Source of the DNA: Aliiglaciecola sp. 3_MG-2023
GTDB taxonomy: Bacteria > Pseudomonadota > Gammaproteobacteria > Enterobacterales > Alteromonadaceae
Length of the DNA stretch: 64,000 bases
Assembly (NCBI RefSeq): GCF_030548205.1
Contig: NZ_JAUORV010000015.1
Span: 62,001 to 126,000 of the forward strand
Direction: 5' to 3'
Position 1 is the stretch's first letter. Each line of letters opens with the position of its first letter. This document shows, one piece after another, positions 17,097 through 25,259 of the stretch. A program made the translations under genes and the position numbers. Under the pieces are notes generated by a model, which saw only the letters and a program-made list of their open reading frames with translations, had not been told where the DNA came from and made no database searches.

Positions 17097-19847
17097 ATGA
17101 GTTTCGTCGGGGCAAGATGGTGGAAGTTCGATTTTCATACACACACACCAGCTTCTTTTGATTATGGAAAAAAAGATAGTAGTTTAAAGGCATCGAAGAC
17201 CGCTAAAGATTGGCTGCTGGACTATATCAACAAGGGCATAGAGTGTGTAGCAGTTACAGATCACAATACTGGCGACTGGATTGATAATCTTAAAGATGCG
17301 GCAGAAAACTTAAGAGCAGAAGGTTATTCAATTTTCGTCTTTCCTGGTGTTGAGGTTACAGCCAACTCAAACATACATATTCTGGGTATTTTTGACCCTT
17401 GTGCCACTTCCGCAGATATTAGTGCTGTTATTGGAGCATCAAAGTTTCGTGGGACAAAAGGAGATAGTGATTCAGTAGCCGAGGAAAGTGCTGAGAATGT
17501 AATAAAAGAAGTCATATCAGCTGGTGGCGTTGCCATACCAGCTCATATTGATATGAAGGCAGGGCTTTGTCAGCAGCACTCTTCTCACACAATAGGACAA
17601 GTCTGCAAACATGCAAATGCCGTTGAAATAATTTTCCCTGATCAAGAGCGAAATGATGCCCCTTTATCAAGATACATAAATTTAAATGTCGACTTACCAT
17701 CAATAATTGGCTCTGACGCCCATCACCCTAATGATATAGGGAGGGCTTATACTTGGGTGAAAATGTCTACACCTTCGATAGAAGGACTTAAACTGGCTTT
17801 AGTTGATGGTTCATCTTCCATAATTCGTTCAGATAATGAAACAACAGATCCAAATACTTCTTCCAACACACTGTTACATTCTGTGACTATTGAAAATGCT
17901 AAATATGCAGGGCGTTCGACTCCTTTGAAAGTGGAATTCAACCCTTGGTTGAATTCTATCATTGGAGGTCGTGGTAGCGGAAAGTCGTCCGTCCTTGAAT
18001 TTATACGATTAGGTATGGACAGAGCGAAAGACTTTGATGTACTGGATCGCGACAATGAAATTCGTAGATCTTTCGAGAGTTTTACTAAAATATCTGCATC
18101 TAGAGATTCGGAAGGAGTAATGCTTGATAATACGAAAATCAGTTGTGTCTATTCGCGAGATGAAACTCATTACCTCCTGAAGTGGACTAGTACAAGCAAC
18201 CACGTTTCAATTTCTCGTTATGATGGTCAGCAATGGATTCCCGAAGAGGGTGAAGCACATTCTCGCTTCCCAATAAAGATATTTAGTCAAAAGCAGATAT
18301 TCGACTTAGCTAAAAACCCTAATACGCTTCTGCGTCTTATCGATGAGTCTTCCACTGTTGGTTACCAGCAATGGAAGATGGATTGGTCTGAAAAACACTC
18401 CCATTTTCAAACATTGTGCAGTCAAAAAAGGGAGCTTCAATCAAAATTAGCAAATAAAAGTGTGTTGTTAGGACAGCTTTCTGATGTTGAGCAGAAGATA
18501 AAAACAATAGAGAACTCTGGTCACACGGACATCCTTAAAAACTATCAAGCATATAGTGAAAAGCGAACGAATGTTTCGCAATATGAAATTGGTATTGAAA
18601 ATCTGAAGAACCAAATTGAGTCAATATCCAACGCATCTGCGATTCCTACAATAGATGACATTGCATTTGATACGCAGTCGGCAAGTGAATCAGAAGTTCT
18701 TACCAAGTTACAAAACTTGAATAGGGCAGCACAATCTTTTAAAGAGTCTATTGCGCAAGCAGTGGCTTCACTTGGGAATGAATTAACAAAGTTTAGAGGC
18801 TGGTATATTGAGTCTGACTTCAATAAGTCTCATCTTGAGGTTATTAAAAAATACGAAGAGTTGATTGAAAGGTTGCGTAGCGAAGGAATTGATAACCCCT
18901 CTGATTATGCAAGACTAATTGATGAGCGGGATACCATTAATAAATCACTAAAAGCAATGGAGTTGGTAACCTCTCAGATAGGCGAGGTGGATTCTTTAAT
19001 CAATTCTGCATATCATGAAATTATAGAATGCAGGAAAAAATTATCAGTAAATCGTTTAGAATTCTTAAAGCAACACTTGTCCGGAAACTCGTCCATTAAA
19101 GTTGATTTAGATCCTTTTTCAGATATAGACCATATGGAAGAATCATTTAGAGGTGTCATTGGGCGTTCTGATAACGCTTTTACAGCTGATATTTTTGATT
19201 TAGATCGCGAATGTGGCTTCCTTTATGGTTTAAACAAGGAATTATTGGCTACAACAAGCTCTGGCAATTCAAACAACCTAGAGCCTTGGCTATCTAAAAT
19301 TCATGACTTCAAGTCTCAGGTGTTTAACTTTAGGTCTGGTGAAATCCAAGGAACTAAGATTGGAAAACGGTTTTCTGAATTCATGGCTAACTTGCAGCCC
19401 CAAAGCTTTGATCAAATAAATACTTGGTTTCCTGAGGATAAATTGTCCATAAAATTTAATGACGGCAATAGATTTAAGGATGTTTCACAAGGTTCGGCTG
19501 GACAAAAAGCCTCGGCTATTTTGTCATTTTTATTATCTTATGGAACTGAACCGCTCGTGTTAGATCAGCCAGAAGATGACCTTGATAATGGCTTGATTAC
19601 AAGCTTGATCGTTTCGAAATTGCATGAGAACAAAGCAGACAGACAAATAATTGTCGTCACTCACAACCCTAATATCGTAGTAAACGGTGATTCAGAGTAT
19701 GTTATTGCGCTAGAAGATCGAGGCCAAATAAATCCAGTCGCATCTGGCGCATTGCAAGAAGTAAATGTTAGGAAGAATGTATGTGAAATTATGGAAGGTG
19801 GTGAGATAGCACTCCAACAACGCTACAAGAGAATGTTCAATGTTTAA
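17097..19847 (+). CDS. PHP-domain / SMC-like ATPase fusion (TrlF-like)
   Basis: 916-aa predicted cytoplasmic protein. Residues 1-245 form a PHP metal-dependent phosphoesterase domain: H14-x-H16, D55-H56, E86, H94, H150 and D207-x-H209 are the expected metal ligands. The rest is an ABC/SMC-type ATPase: Walker A GGRGSGKSS (290-298), a long coiled-coil-rich middle (about 360-700), a signature-like GSAGQKAS (about 799-806), Walker B PLVLDQPEDD (819-828) and H-loop VVTHNP (855-860). This architecture is called 'TrlF family' in some annotation and resembles nuclease-plus-SMC systems of mobile islands. A role in anti-phage or anti-plasmid defence is inference. AAGGA eight bases before the ATG sets the start. 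It lies 36 bases after attC1 and is followed by attC2, so it is itself a cassette, unusually large. Confidence 0.85.
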   Translation: MSFVGARWWKFDFHTHTPASFDYGKKDSSLKASKTAKDWLLDYINKGIECVAVTDHNTGDWIDNLKDAAENLRAEGYSIFVFPGVEVTANSNIHILGIFDPCATSADISAVIGASKFRGTKGDSDSVAEESAENVIKEVISAGGVAIPAHIDMKAGLCQQHSSHTIGQVCKHANAVEIIFPDQERNDAPLSRYINLNVDLPSIIGSDAHHPNDIGRAYTWVKMSTPSIEGLKLALVDGSSSIIRSDNETTDPNTSSNTLLHSVTIENAKYAGRSTPLKVEFNPWLNSIIGGRGSGKSSVLEFIRLGMDRAKDFDVLDRDNEIRRSFESFTKISASRDSEGVMLDNTKISCVYSRDETHYLLKWTSTSNHVSISRYDGQQWIPEEGEAHSRFPIKIFSQKQIFDLAKNPNTLLRLIDESSTVGYQQWKMDWSEKHSHFQTLCSQKRELQSKLANKSVLLGQLSDVEQKIKTIENSGHTDILKNYQAYSEKRTNVSQYEIGIENLKNQIESISNASAIPTIDDIAFDTQSASESEVLTKLQNLNRAAQSFKESIAQAVASLGNELTKFRGWYIESDFNKSHLEVIKKYEELIERLRSEGIDNPSDYARLIDERDTINKSLKAMELVTSQIGEVDSLINSAYHEIIECRKKLSVNRLEFLKQHLSGNSSIKVDLDPFSDIDHMEESFRGVIGRSDNAFTADIFDLDRECGFLYGLNKELLATTSSGNSNNLEPWLSKIHDFKSQVFNFRSGEIQGTKIGKRFSEFMANLQPQSFDQINTWFPEDKLSIKFNDGNRFKDVSQGSAGQKASAILSFLLSYGTEPLVLDQPEDDLDNGLITSLIVSKLHENKADRQIIVVTHNPNIVVNGDSEYVIALEDRGQINPVASGALQEVNVRKNVCEIMEGGEIALQQRYKRMFNV

Positions 19848-19966
19848 CTTAAGCAAAGTGCTAACACATATGAGCCTCCGGTTAGTCAATAGGTACTAGT
19901 GTGCTTTTGCGCTGTGCTCGCATAAAACAATCAACTCCGTTCCGGCGGCTTAGCTTGGCGTTAACT
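19843..19966 (+). other. attC recombination site 2
   Basis: GTTTAAC (19843-19849) fits the RYYYAAC core and contains the stop codon of the ATPase gene; a second TAAC lies at 19862. GAGCCTCCGG (19872-19881) pairs with CCGGCGGCTT (19942-19951) at 8 of 10 positions, and the right end is GGCGTTAAC. The left boundary is uncertain because two TAAC cores occur. Confidence 0.65.
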
Positions 19967-20020
19967 GCCACGACGAAGTTCTGCACAACATTCTGTTCAT
20001 GTGCTCATTTGCAAGCTAGA

Positions 20021-20042
20021 CTTGTACTATATAATGTACAAG
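20021..20042. promoter_or_regulatory. Palindromic operator/promoter of the yefM-yoeB pair
   Basis: Perfect arms CTTGTAC (20021-20027) and GTACAAG (20036-20042) flank a spacer that contains a TATAAT -10 hexamer at 20030-20035. A TTGCAA at 20009-20014 may serve as -35. The arms carry the TGTAC(A) core that YefM-type antitoxins are known to bind, so autorepression by occluding the -10 is expected. Confidence 0.8.
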
Positions 20043-20053
20043 TGAGGTGCAAA

Positions 20054-20308
20054 ATGAGAATCGTCTCTTTTACCGAAGCCCGAAATAGTCTAAAAAACGT
20101 GCTAGACAATGTAATTAACGATGCCGATACCACTGTAATCACTCGTCGTGACTCTGAAGATGCTGTTGTGATGTCATTGGATTACTACAACAGTCTTATG
20201 GAAACTGTTCATTTGCTTCGTTCGCCAGCGAACGCTGAACACTTAAATCGTTCAATTGCGCAGTTTAAAGCGGGAAAAACGACTCAGCGTGAACTTATTG
20301 ATGAGTAA
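20054..20308 (+). CDS. yefM: Antitoxin of the Phd/YefM family
   Basis: 84-aa antitoxin that neutralises YoeB and represses its own promoter. The N-terminal DNA-binding half begins MRIVSFTEARNSLKNVLDNV, and VITRRDSEDAVVMSLDYYNSLMETVHLL is the family block; the C-terminal residues wrap the toxin. The ATG at 20054 has GAGGTG upstream and lies directly after the palindromic operator; the longer open frame from 19901 runs through the attC site and is not used. The stop overlaps the yoeB start. The pair lies in a cassette with its own promoter, as is usual for toxin-antitoxin cassettes in chromosomal integrons. Confidence 0.93.
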   Translation: MRIVSFTEARNSLKNVLDNVINDADTTVITRRDSEDAVVMSLDYYNSLMETVHLLRSPANAEHLNRSIAQFKAGKTTQRELIDE

Positions 20309-20564
20309 CAGGTTATTGTCATGGACTGATGAGGCCTGCAATAGTTACGTTTATTGGCAGACTCAAGACAAGAAAACTTTGAAACGTATCAATAAACTAA
20401 TTACCGATGTCCAGCGTTCTCCATTTGATGGAATTGGCAAGCCGGAAGCCCTTAAAGAAAACCTATCAGACTTCTGGTCTCGCAGAATAGATGATACCAA
20501 TCGTTTGGTATACGCCGTGGATGATACAGCAATTACGGTTATCTCGTGTCGTTACCATTACTAG
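20301..20564 (+). CDS. yoeB: Ribosome-dependent mRNA interferase YoeB
   Basis: 87-aa RelE-superfamily toxin that cleaves mRNA in the ribosomal A site. WTDEACNSYVYWQTQDKKTL, the DIQRSPFDGIGKPEALK-like block (here VQRSPFDGIGKPEALK), SRRIDDTNRLVYAV and the C-terminal CRYHY are typical; the terminal His-Tyr, the acidic Glu in GKPEALK and the Arg of SRRI correspond to the catalytic set. The ATG at 20301 overlaps the antitoxin stop by eight bases, giving coupled translation. All key residues are intact, so the toxin should be active. Confidence 0.93.
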   Translation: MSNRLLSWTDEACNSYVYWQTQDKKTLKRINKLITDVQRSPFDGIGKPEALKENLSDFWSRRIDDTNRLVYAVDDTAITVISCRYHY

Positions 20565-20600
20565 TAAGTGGCGGCGAACAAAAAAATTTTGTTACCCATA

Positions 20601-20682
20601 GGCGCGCTGGGACACAAACAGGCTGGCGGCTTCGCCATTATAGCCAGCCAGTTTGTCGTCCATATTTAAGTATTAAGCGCCA
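20601..20682 (+). other. attC-like site 3 (degenerate)
   Basis: A strong inner hairpin, ACAAACAGGCTGGC (20614-20627) against GCCAGCCAGTTTGT (20643-20656), has one mismatch and a loop with GGCTTCGCCATTATA, closely like the attC1 loop. The outer arms GGCGC and GCGCC also pair, but the expected GTTAG-type right core after AAGCGCC is lost. It follows the toxin stop by about 36 bases. I read it as a decayed or inactive attC. Confidence 0.5.
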
Positions 20683-21068
20683 AAGAGGGTTTATGAGTGA
20701 TTTATCCTTCCTTCCTAAGCTAAGGGTAGCTCTTGTAACTTGGTCTTAAGCAACAGTATCTTACCTTTCGGAAGCTAGAGTCTTAAAAAGGTATTAAACA
20801 GCTTGGTAGTCTGCTATCTGCTCAAATGCGGAGGCGTTTGCTAAAGAACATTATGGTGGGTATAAGATGGTAATGTTACCTGAGCGTTTAGCTGAGGTTA
20901 CAGGGCTGACATAAGCCTATCTATGCTTCCCTGTGCTATACTTTTCGTCTAAGTATAAGCTCTTTCTACTTGTTTGGTTTGTTCTAAATGTGAATTTAAT
21001 AATCTTTAATCACTCAAAAGGCGCAGCTTTCAATGGGTTTAGCCTTTTGTTCTTCGGGGGGCGGTGAT
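20683..21068 (+). other. Non-coding stretch with a gene remnant
   Basis: Between attC-like site 3 and the next gene there is no complete gene. A 34-codon open remnant at 20810-20914 ends LPERLAEVTGLT and reads like the C-terminus of a lost protein; it has no start codon of its own. A hairpin TATACTT/AAGTATA occurs at 20937-20957. An 18-codon ATG frame at 20693 is probably chance. Confidence 0.4.
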
Positions 21069-22622
21069 TTGAAATTAAATGAATGCAAAGCGTTGCAATA
21101 TTGTTTTAGCGCAATCTTGATAGTGTTTGGTCTGTTCACCAACGCTGCGCTGGCTCAAGAAAAAGCCGTTGATCATGTGCTTTATCAGACTGATAAATTA
21201 AAAATTATGCCAGATGACAATGGCAGCTTACAGTCGTGGTGCACGTTGCAGCGGAAGCACGAATTCCCAAAGTACGTTAGGTTACGAGCGGAACATAAGC
21301 TTAGCCCTGCTGAGCGTGCTACGCTTTTCACGCCAAATTATGAAACATTTGTAGAACAAAAACTGATACCTGTTATTGAAAATATTTGCGGGCAGGTTAC
21401 TGGCTTTCAGACGAATTACGATATTCGCTTAGAGATGATGAATTGGTCTCCCAAATTTGGTTACCAGAATTGGGATTTTTTTATTTTCAGGTATCGAGAT
21501 GGCCAAGTCACACGATACGAATACAAGCCATATAGCCAAGCTAAGGCCTCGATGCCAGCTGAGGCAATATTAGCCTTGACGCCTCAGCCGCAGTTAGATC
21601 GTGTCAACAGGTTGCTTGGCAATATCGGGCCCTTCAATTTGTATCCTCACCATGACCCTTTTTGCTATAGCGGCTTTGCGCACATTGATGCCGTGTTTAA
21701 CACGTCTGTCAAAAACAGAGATGAGTGGGTAACTGCGAATTACGAAGGGAAAGATAAAATTGGCTTTGAGGGTTTTGTCGCCAAAGAAATTCTGCCTTTG
21801 GTGCGAAAAAGCTGTAAGCGAGCCTCAGCAATTCAAGTTCACTTTTATAAAGAAGGCTCATTAGCAGCATGGGAAAGAATGACATTCCATCTGGCGCCCC
21901 GTGCTGGCATGAGCCTCAAAGCGCACCACATGAGCCAAAAAGCAAAAGAGTATGCAACGCTAAGAATAAACGAGCGTGTGTTTGGGACCTGTACTTCATC
22001 ACCCTACTGTTCAATGTTGGGCGGGGTGTATTTAGATGCCATTTATCGTAACGATACCGCAGTGTTGAAACGCATTGACCAACAACTGGAGGAGGAGTAC
22101 GCGCGAAGTGCGGGCACCCCAGCCCTGAAACAGTTTACAAGCTACCTTTTGCAGGCGGGTATTCCAGGTGCGAATAAAACCGACTTTAGGTTACGGCTTC
22201 CTGTTTTTCTGGCGGGTAAATATATTTACAACTATAGTCTTTGGGCGACAACCCCGACTAAACTTACTGGTGACCGCACTGCCGCCTGCTTTCGCAAAGG
22301 CACTAAGCTTTATGATACCCGCGTAACAACTGAAGTTCTTGATTATGAAGATCTTTATGGGAATTATGCTGGTTCTGTTGGGGGGATCCAACTAGGCACA
22401 AAGTACCGAGTGAATCCTGAATTTCACGCCTTGTGTGACAAAATTTGTGGTGCTGCGATCGGCGAAATTGCCGACTTTATGGATAGTTATTTTGGACTGG
22501 AGAAAACGGGCTTAATTTTGGCCGGTTTAGAAACAGCGATTCGGGAGCTTGATTGTCAAAGTGACATGGTGAAAAAGTTTGAGAAGCACTTGATAATGCT
22601 CGCAGATAAAGCTTATCGGTGA
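21069..22622 (+). CDS. Large secreted protein of unknown function
   Basis: The frame opens at an ATG (21033), but the in-frame TTG at 21069 is preceded by GGGGGG at good spacing and gives a cleaner signal peptide (hydrophobic core CFSAILIVFGLFTNAALA, predicted cut before QEKA). The mature part is about 490 aa, aromatic-rich, with about ten cysteines, suggesting disulfides in the periplasm or outside. Two similar blocks may be an internal repeat: LIPVIENICGQVTGFQTNYDIR and, about 160 residues later, ILPLVRKSCKRASAIQVHFY, each followed by W-containing strands. I do not recognise a family. It lies in the cassette island, on the same strand, without a clear attC directly after its stop. Confidence 0.7.
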   Translation: MKLNECKALQYCFSAILIVFGLFTNAALAQEKAVDHVLYQTDKLKIMPDDNGSLQSWCTLQRKHEFPKYVRLRAEHKLSPAERATLFTPNYETFVEQKLIPVIENICGQVTGFQTNYDIRLEMMNWSPKFGYQNWDFFIFRYRDGQVTRYEYKPYSQAKASMPAEAILALTPQPQLDRVNRLLGNIGPFNLYPHHDPFCYSGFAHIDAVFNTSVKNRDEWVTANYEGKDKIGFEGFVAKEILPLVRKSCKRASAIQVHFYKEGSLAAWERMTFHLAPRAGMSLKAHHMSQKAKEYATLRINERVFGTCTSSPYCSMLGGVYLDAIYRNDTAVLKRIDQQLEEEYARSAGTPALKQFTSYLLQAGIPGANKTDFRLRLPVFLAGKYIYNYSLWATTPTKLTGDRTAACFRKGTKLYDTRVTTEVLDYEDLYGNYAGSVGGIQLGTKYRVNPEFHALCDKICGAAIGEIADFMDSYFGLEKTGLILAGLETAIRELDCQSDMVKKFEKHLIMLADKAYR

Positions 22623-22763
22623 ATTGAGTGACAGTGAAGCCTTTCCATTTTGTTTAGCTGTCTATCTTAACAGGGGTTATACGCTTTAAGAGTTTAGGCA
22701 GATGAAAATGAACAGAAAATAGGGTTCCTTCTCACAGAGATAAAAAACTTCAGTAGTCGCTAG

Positions 22764-22976
22764 CTCTTTGGCAGCCTAGACCCATTAGTGCCTGTGGATA
22801 TGAGCCGTGAGTTTGTAGCGGAATTAACAGAAATAAATCATGAGTTTATTTACCATGAAATAGATGGGGCCACTCATAGCTTTTCAGACTCGGCACCACA
22901 AAAAGCTAAATTAGTATTTTCAAGAACTCATCAAGTTTACCGAAAAATGGTCAACCGGCACCTAACAAGGCTCTAA
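22764..22976 (+). pseudogene. 5'-truncated alpha/beta-hydrolase (dienelactone-hydrolase-like) fragment
   Basis: About 70 codons encode only the C-terminal part of an alpha/beta hydrolase: FGSLDPLVPVD carries the acid-residue loop and YHEIDGATHSFSD the catalytic histidine region, in the arrangement of dienelactone hydrolases. The frame is closed upstream by a TAG at 22761, and the nucleophile-elbow half of the enzyme is absent from this stretch. It therefore cannot be a working enzyme. Its 3' end runs into the attC-like site at 22960, so it was probably once a cassette gene. Confidence 0.6.
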
Positions 22977-23066
22977 ACTTGCTCCTCTCGGTCGCTGGAA
23001 CAATAACGGGATGACATACTGCGCTTGTTTTGCCATTCTGCTCTTCGCTCTTTGTTACTGTTAGGC
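22960..23066 (+). other. attC-like site 4, right end of the island
   Basis: ACCTAAC (22960-22966) and GTTAGGC (23060-23066) match the integron core consensuses RYYYAAC and GTTRRRY exactly and are mutually complementary over CCTAAC/GTTAGG. The 107-base spacing is right for an attC. Internal pairing is weaker than in site 1, so the call is moderate. Beyond it the chromosomal gene order resumes on the other strand. Confidence 0.5.
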
Positions 23067-23121
23067 TAGCTCGCACCTTCTTAGAAAGTATCTGAAACAG
23101 ATAAACGCCACTACAAATTAA

Positions 23122-25254
23122 CTAGTTTTTATTAGCGTGTTTCTTGGCAATGAGTAGCTCACAAAATTCATCAAATGGTAATGGTCGGCTAAACAAATAC
23201 CCTTGAGCTACGGTGCATCTGTTGTCTAATAAAAAGTCTGCTTGGTATTGGTTTTCAACCCCTTCGGCTACTACCCCTAACTTTAAACTATGGGCCATAG
23301 CTATCACTGCTAATATGATAGCTTTGTCATTTTCGTTCTGCTCTAGGTCGATAATGAATGATCGGTCTATTTTAAGGTTATCAATTGGCAGTTTTTGTAA
23401 ATATGACAGTGAGCTATAGCCAGTGCCAAAATCATCGATTGAGGTGGAAATACCAATGTTTCTTACCTGATCAAGTAAGAGTTTTACTTTGTCATAGTTA
23501 TCGATTAACACGCCTTCAGTTAATTCTAGCTCTAAATTCTTAGCTGGCACTCCACTGTGATCAATCGCTTGGGTTACAAAATCGAATAAATGCCTATCTG
23601 CCACTTGTCTAGGAGATAAATTTACCGAAATTTTCAATTCAGGCTCATATTGCATAATCACTTTGAGCATTTCCGTTGCCCGACTAATTACCCATTTACC
23701 AATAGGGACAATTAATCCCGTTTGTTCAGCTATGGGGATAAATTTGTCGGGGCTAGTAAGATTACCATCGGCTAGACGCCATCTGATTAACGCCTCTGCT
23801 TTGGCAACCTGCCCAGTATTCAAATCAACTATTGGCTGTAGGAAAAGTTCAAACTGGTTTTTACTGATGGCATCTTTCAAAGCGCTTTCTAATTCAAGTC
23901 GGTATTGGGAAGCCTCTTTGAGTTCTATTGAATAAAAGCACAATTTACTTTTATCTTCTTTTTTCGCTGAAAACATGGCTAAATCAGCAAACTTCATTAA
24001 ATCCTCGGAATTTGAGGCGTCACTTGGAAAATGCGCAGCACCTAGATTGAGGCCGATCTGAACCTTTTGTTTGGAAGCTGTGTAAAACGGCGGTTGAATG
24101 GATTCAATTAGACGATTGGCAACTTCAACACAATCATTTTGCTCTTTACAATCGGTTAATATGATGCCGAATTCATTGCCACCTACTCGTGCACACAAAT
24201 CCTTTGTACTGATACATTGCTGTATCCGCTCAGCTAGGGTGACTAATATCTGATCGCCCGCCTGATGGCCGTGTAGCTCGTTGATTTGTTTGAAATGTTT
24301 TACATCCAAGTACACTATGAAAAATGGTTTGGCTTTTTCAATTTGGTATTCTAGTTTTTGCCAGAAAAATTGGCGATTGGGCAAGTTAGTGACATTATCG
24401 TACAGATTTAATTTTTCATTTCTTTGGAGTAAATATTTAACACGACTGACATCGCTGAATATAAATATCCAATGTTGTAGGTTTTGGTTTTCGTCGGTCA
24501 CTGGGTATAACGCTAATTTCAGCCATTTACTTGAATAAGGCGGGTTATGCCAGAATAGTTCACCATGCCAACGACTACTCGTTCCTATCACTCTCTCAAA
24601 CTCGACACATTGATTCTTAAACAGTTCGAGTAACTTCTTAAATGGTGATGCCTCAGAGGGTAAGTCGGATGTTTCAAATACACTGTATGAATTTGGATTT
24701 TGGATAATTACATTTAGTTGTGCATCGGTAATCACCACACCAATATCAGCATTTTCTATCACCCGTTTTATGGGTTTTTGCAGCGTTTGTAACGTCTGAT
24801 TCTCTCGCAACACTTGATCGAGGCGTTCATGAATATACTCATGTTGGGCGAGGACTTTATCATTGGAAATTAGTAGTTCTCGAGCCGCTTGAAGGGTTTT
24901 TCGTTGTTTTTGATACTCCCCCTCTAAATTGTTGATAACCAAATATGAGTCACCATTTGAAACCGCGGCCAGGGCTTCCAAACGCAATAATTGATCTTCA
25001 GTTTGTTCTGACCAAATACCCGAGTGAATTTGTCCTTCACTACTATTTCGCCAGAACTCTTCAGCATCAATAAAAAAGTCGTCCAAATAGGCTGAATTGC
25101 CGGCAAACTCGAAAACTTCGCTATCTTTTGCTTCAGGAGCAATAGAATAAAACCAATCTTTATCGCAATGGATAACCCGAAATTGTTTGCCCTCTATTCG
25201 TTTTAAAATAGCGCAGTTTATGATGCCTAGTGCTTGAATAAGTGATGGTTGCAT
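23122..25254 (-). CDS. PAS - degenerate GGDEF - EAL protein (c-di-GMP phosphodiesterase)
   Basis: 710 aa, no transmembrane helix visible. Order: an N-terminal region of unknown type (1-110), a coiled coil (about 110-160), a PAS domain (about 165-280), a GGDEF domain (about 290-450) and an EAL domain (about 460-705). The GGDEF signature is GGNEF, so cyclase activity is unlikely. The EAL domain keeps AEALIRW, ISVNLSPRQ, LELELTEGVL, IDDFGTGYSSLSYL, LKIDRSFI and VVAEGVEN, so hydrolysis of cyclic di-GMP is expected. It is the last gene of a four-gene operon, five bases after the small GTPase gene, so it is a plausible output module of GTPase signalling (inference). Confidence 0.88.
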   Translation of the reverse strand: MQPSLIQALGIINCAILKRIEGKQFRVIHCDKDWFYSIAPEAKDSEVFEFAGNSAYLDDFFIDAEEFWRNSSEGQIHSGIWSEQTEDQLLRLEALAAVSNGDSYLVINNLEGEYQKQRKTLQAARELLISNDKVLAQHEYIHERLDQVLRENQTLQTLQKPIKRVIENADIGVVITDAQLNVIIQNPNSYSVFETSDLPSEASPFKKLLELFKNQCVEFERVIGTSSRWHGELFWHNPPYSSKWLKLALYPVTDENQNLQHWIFIFSDVSRVKYLLQRNEKLNLYDNVTNLPNRQFFWQKLEYQIEKAKPFFIVYLDVKHFKQINELHGHQAGDQILVTLAERIQQCISTKDLCARVGGNEFGIILTDCKEQNDCVEVANRLIESIQPPFYTASKQKVQIGLNLGAAHFPSDASNSEDLMKFADLAMFSAKKEDKSKLCFYSIELKEASQYRLELESALKDAISKNQFELFLQPIVDLNTGQVAKAEALIRWRLADGNLTSPDKFIPIAEQTGLIVPIGKWVISRATEMLKVIMQYEPELKISVNLSPRQVADRHLFDFVTQAIDHSGVPAKNLELELTEGVLIDNYDKVKLLLDQVRNIGISTSIDDFGTGYSSLSYLQKLPIDNLKIDRSFIIDLEQNENDKAIILAVIAMAHSLKLGVVAEGVENQYQADFLLDNRCTVAQGYLFSRPLPFDEFCELLIAKKHANKN

Positions 25255-25259
25255 ATTGA

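Noticed and set aside
19901-20053. N-terminal extension of the antitoxin frame upstream of 20054
   Set aside because: It runs through attC site 2 and the operator; the ATG at 20054 directly follows a ribosome-binding site and matches YefM N-termini.
20693-20749. 18-codon ATG frame (MSDLSFLPKL...) after attC-like site 3
   Set aside because: The Shine-Dalgarno is too close to the start, the peptide is very short, and it may simply be attC flank.
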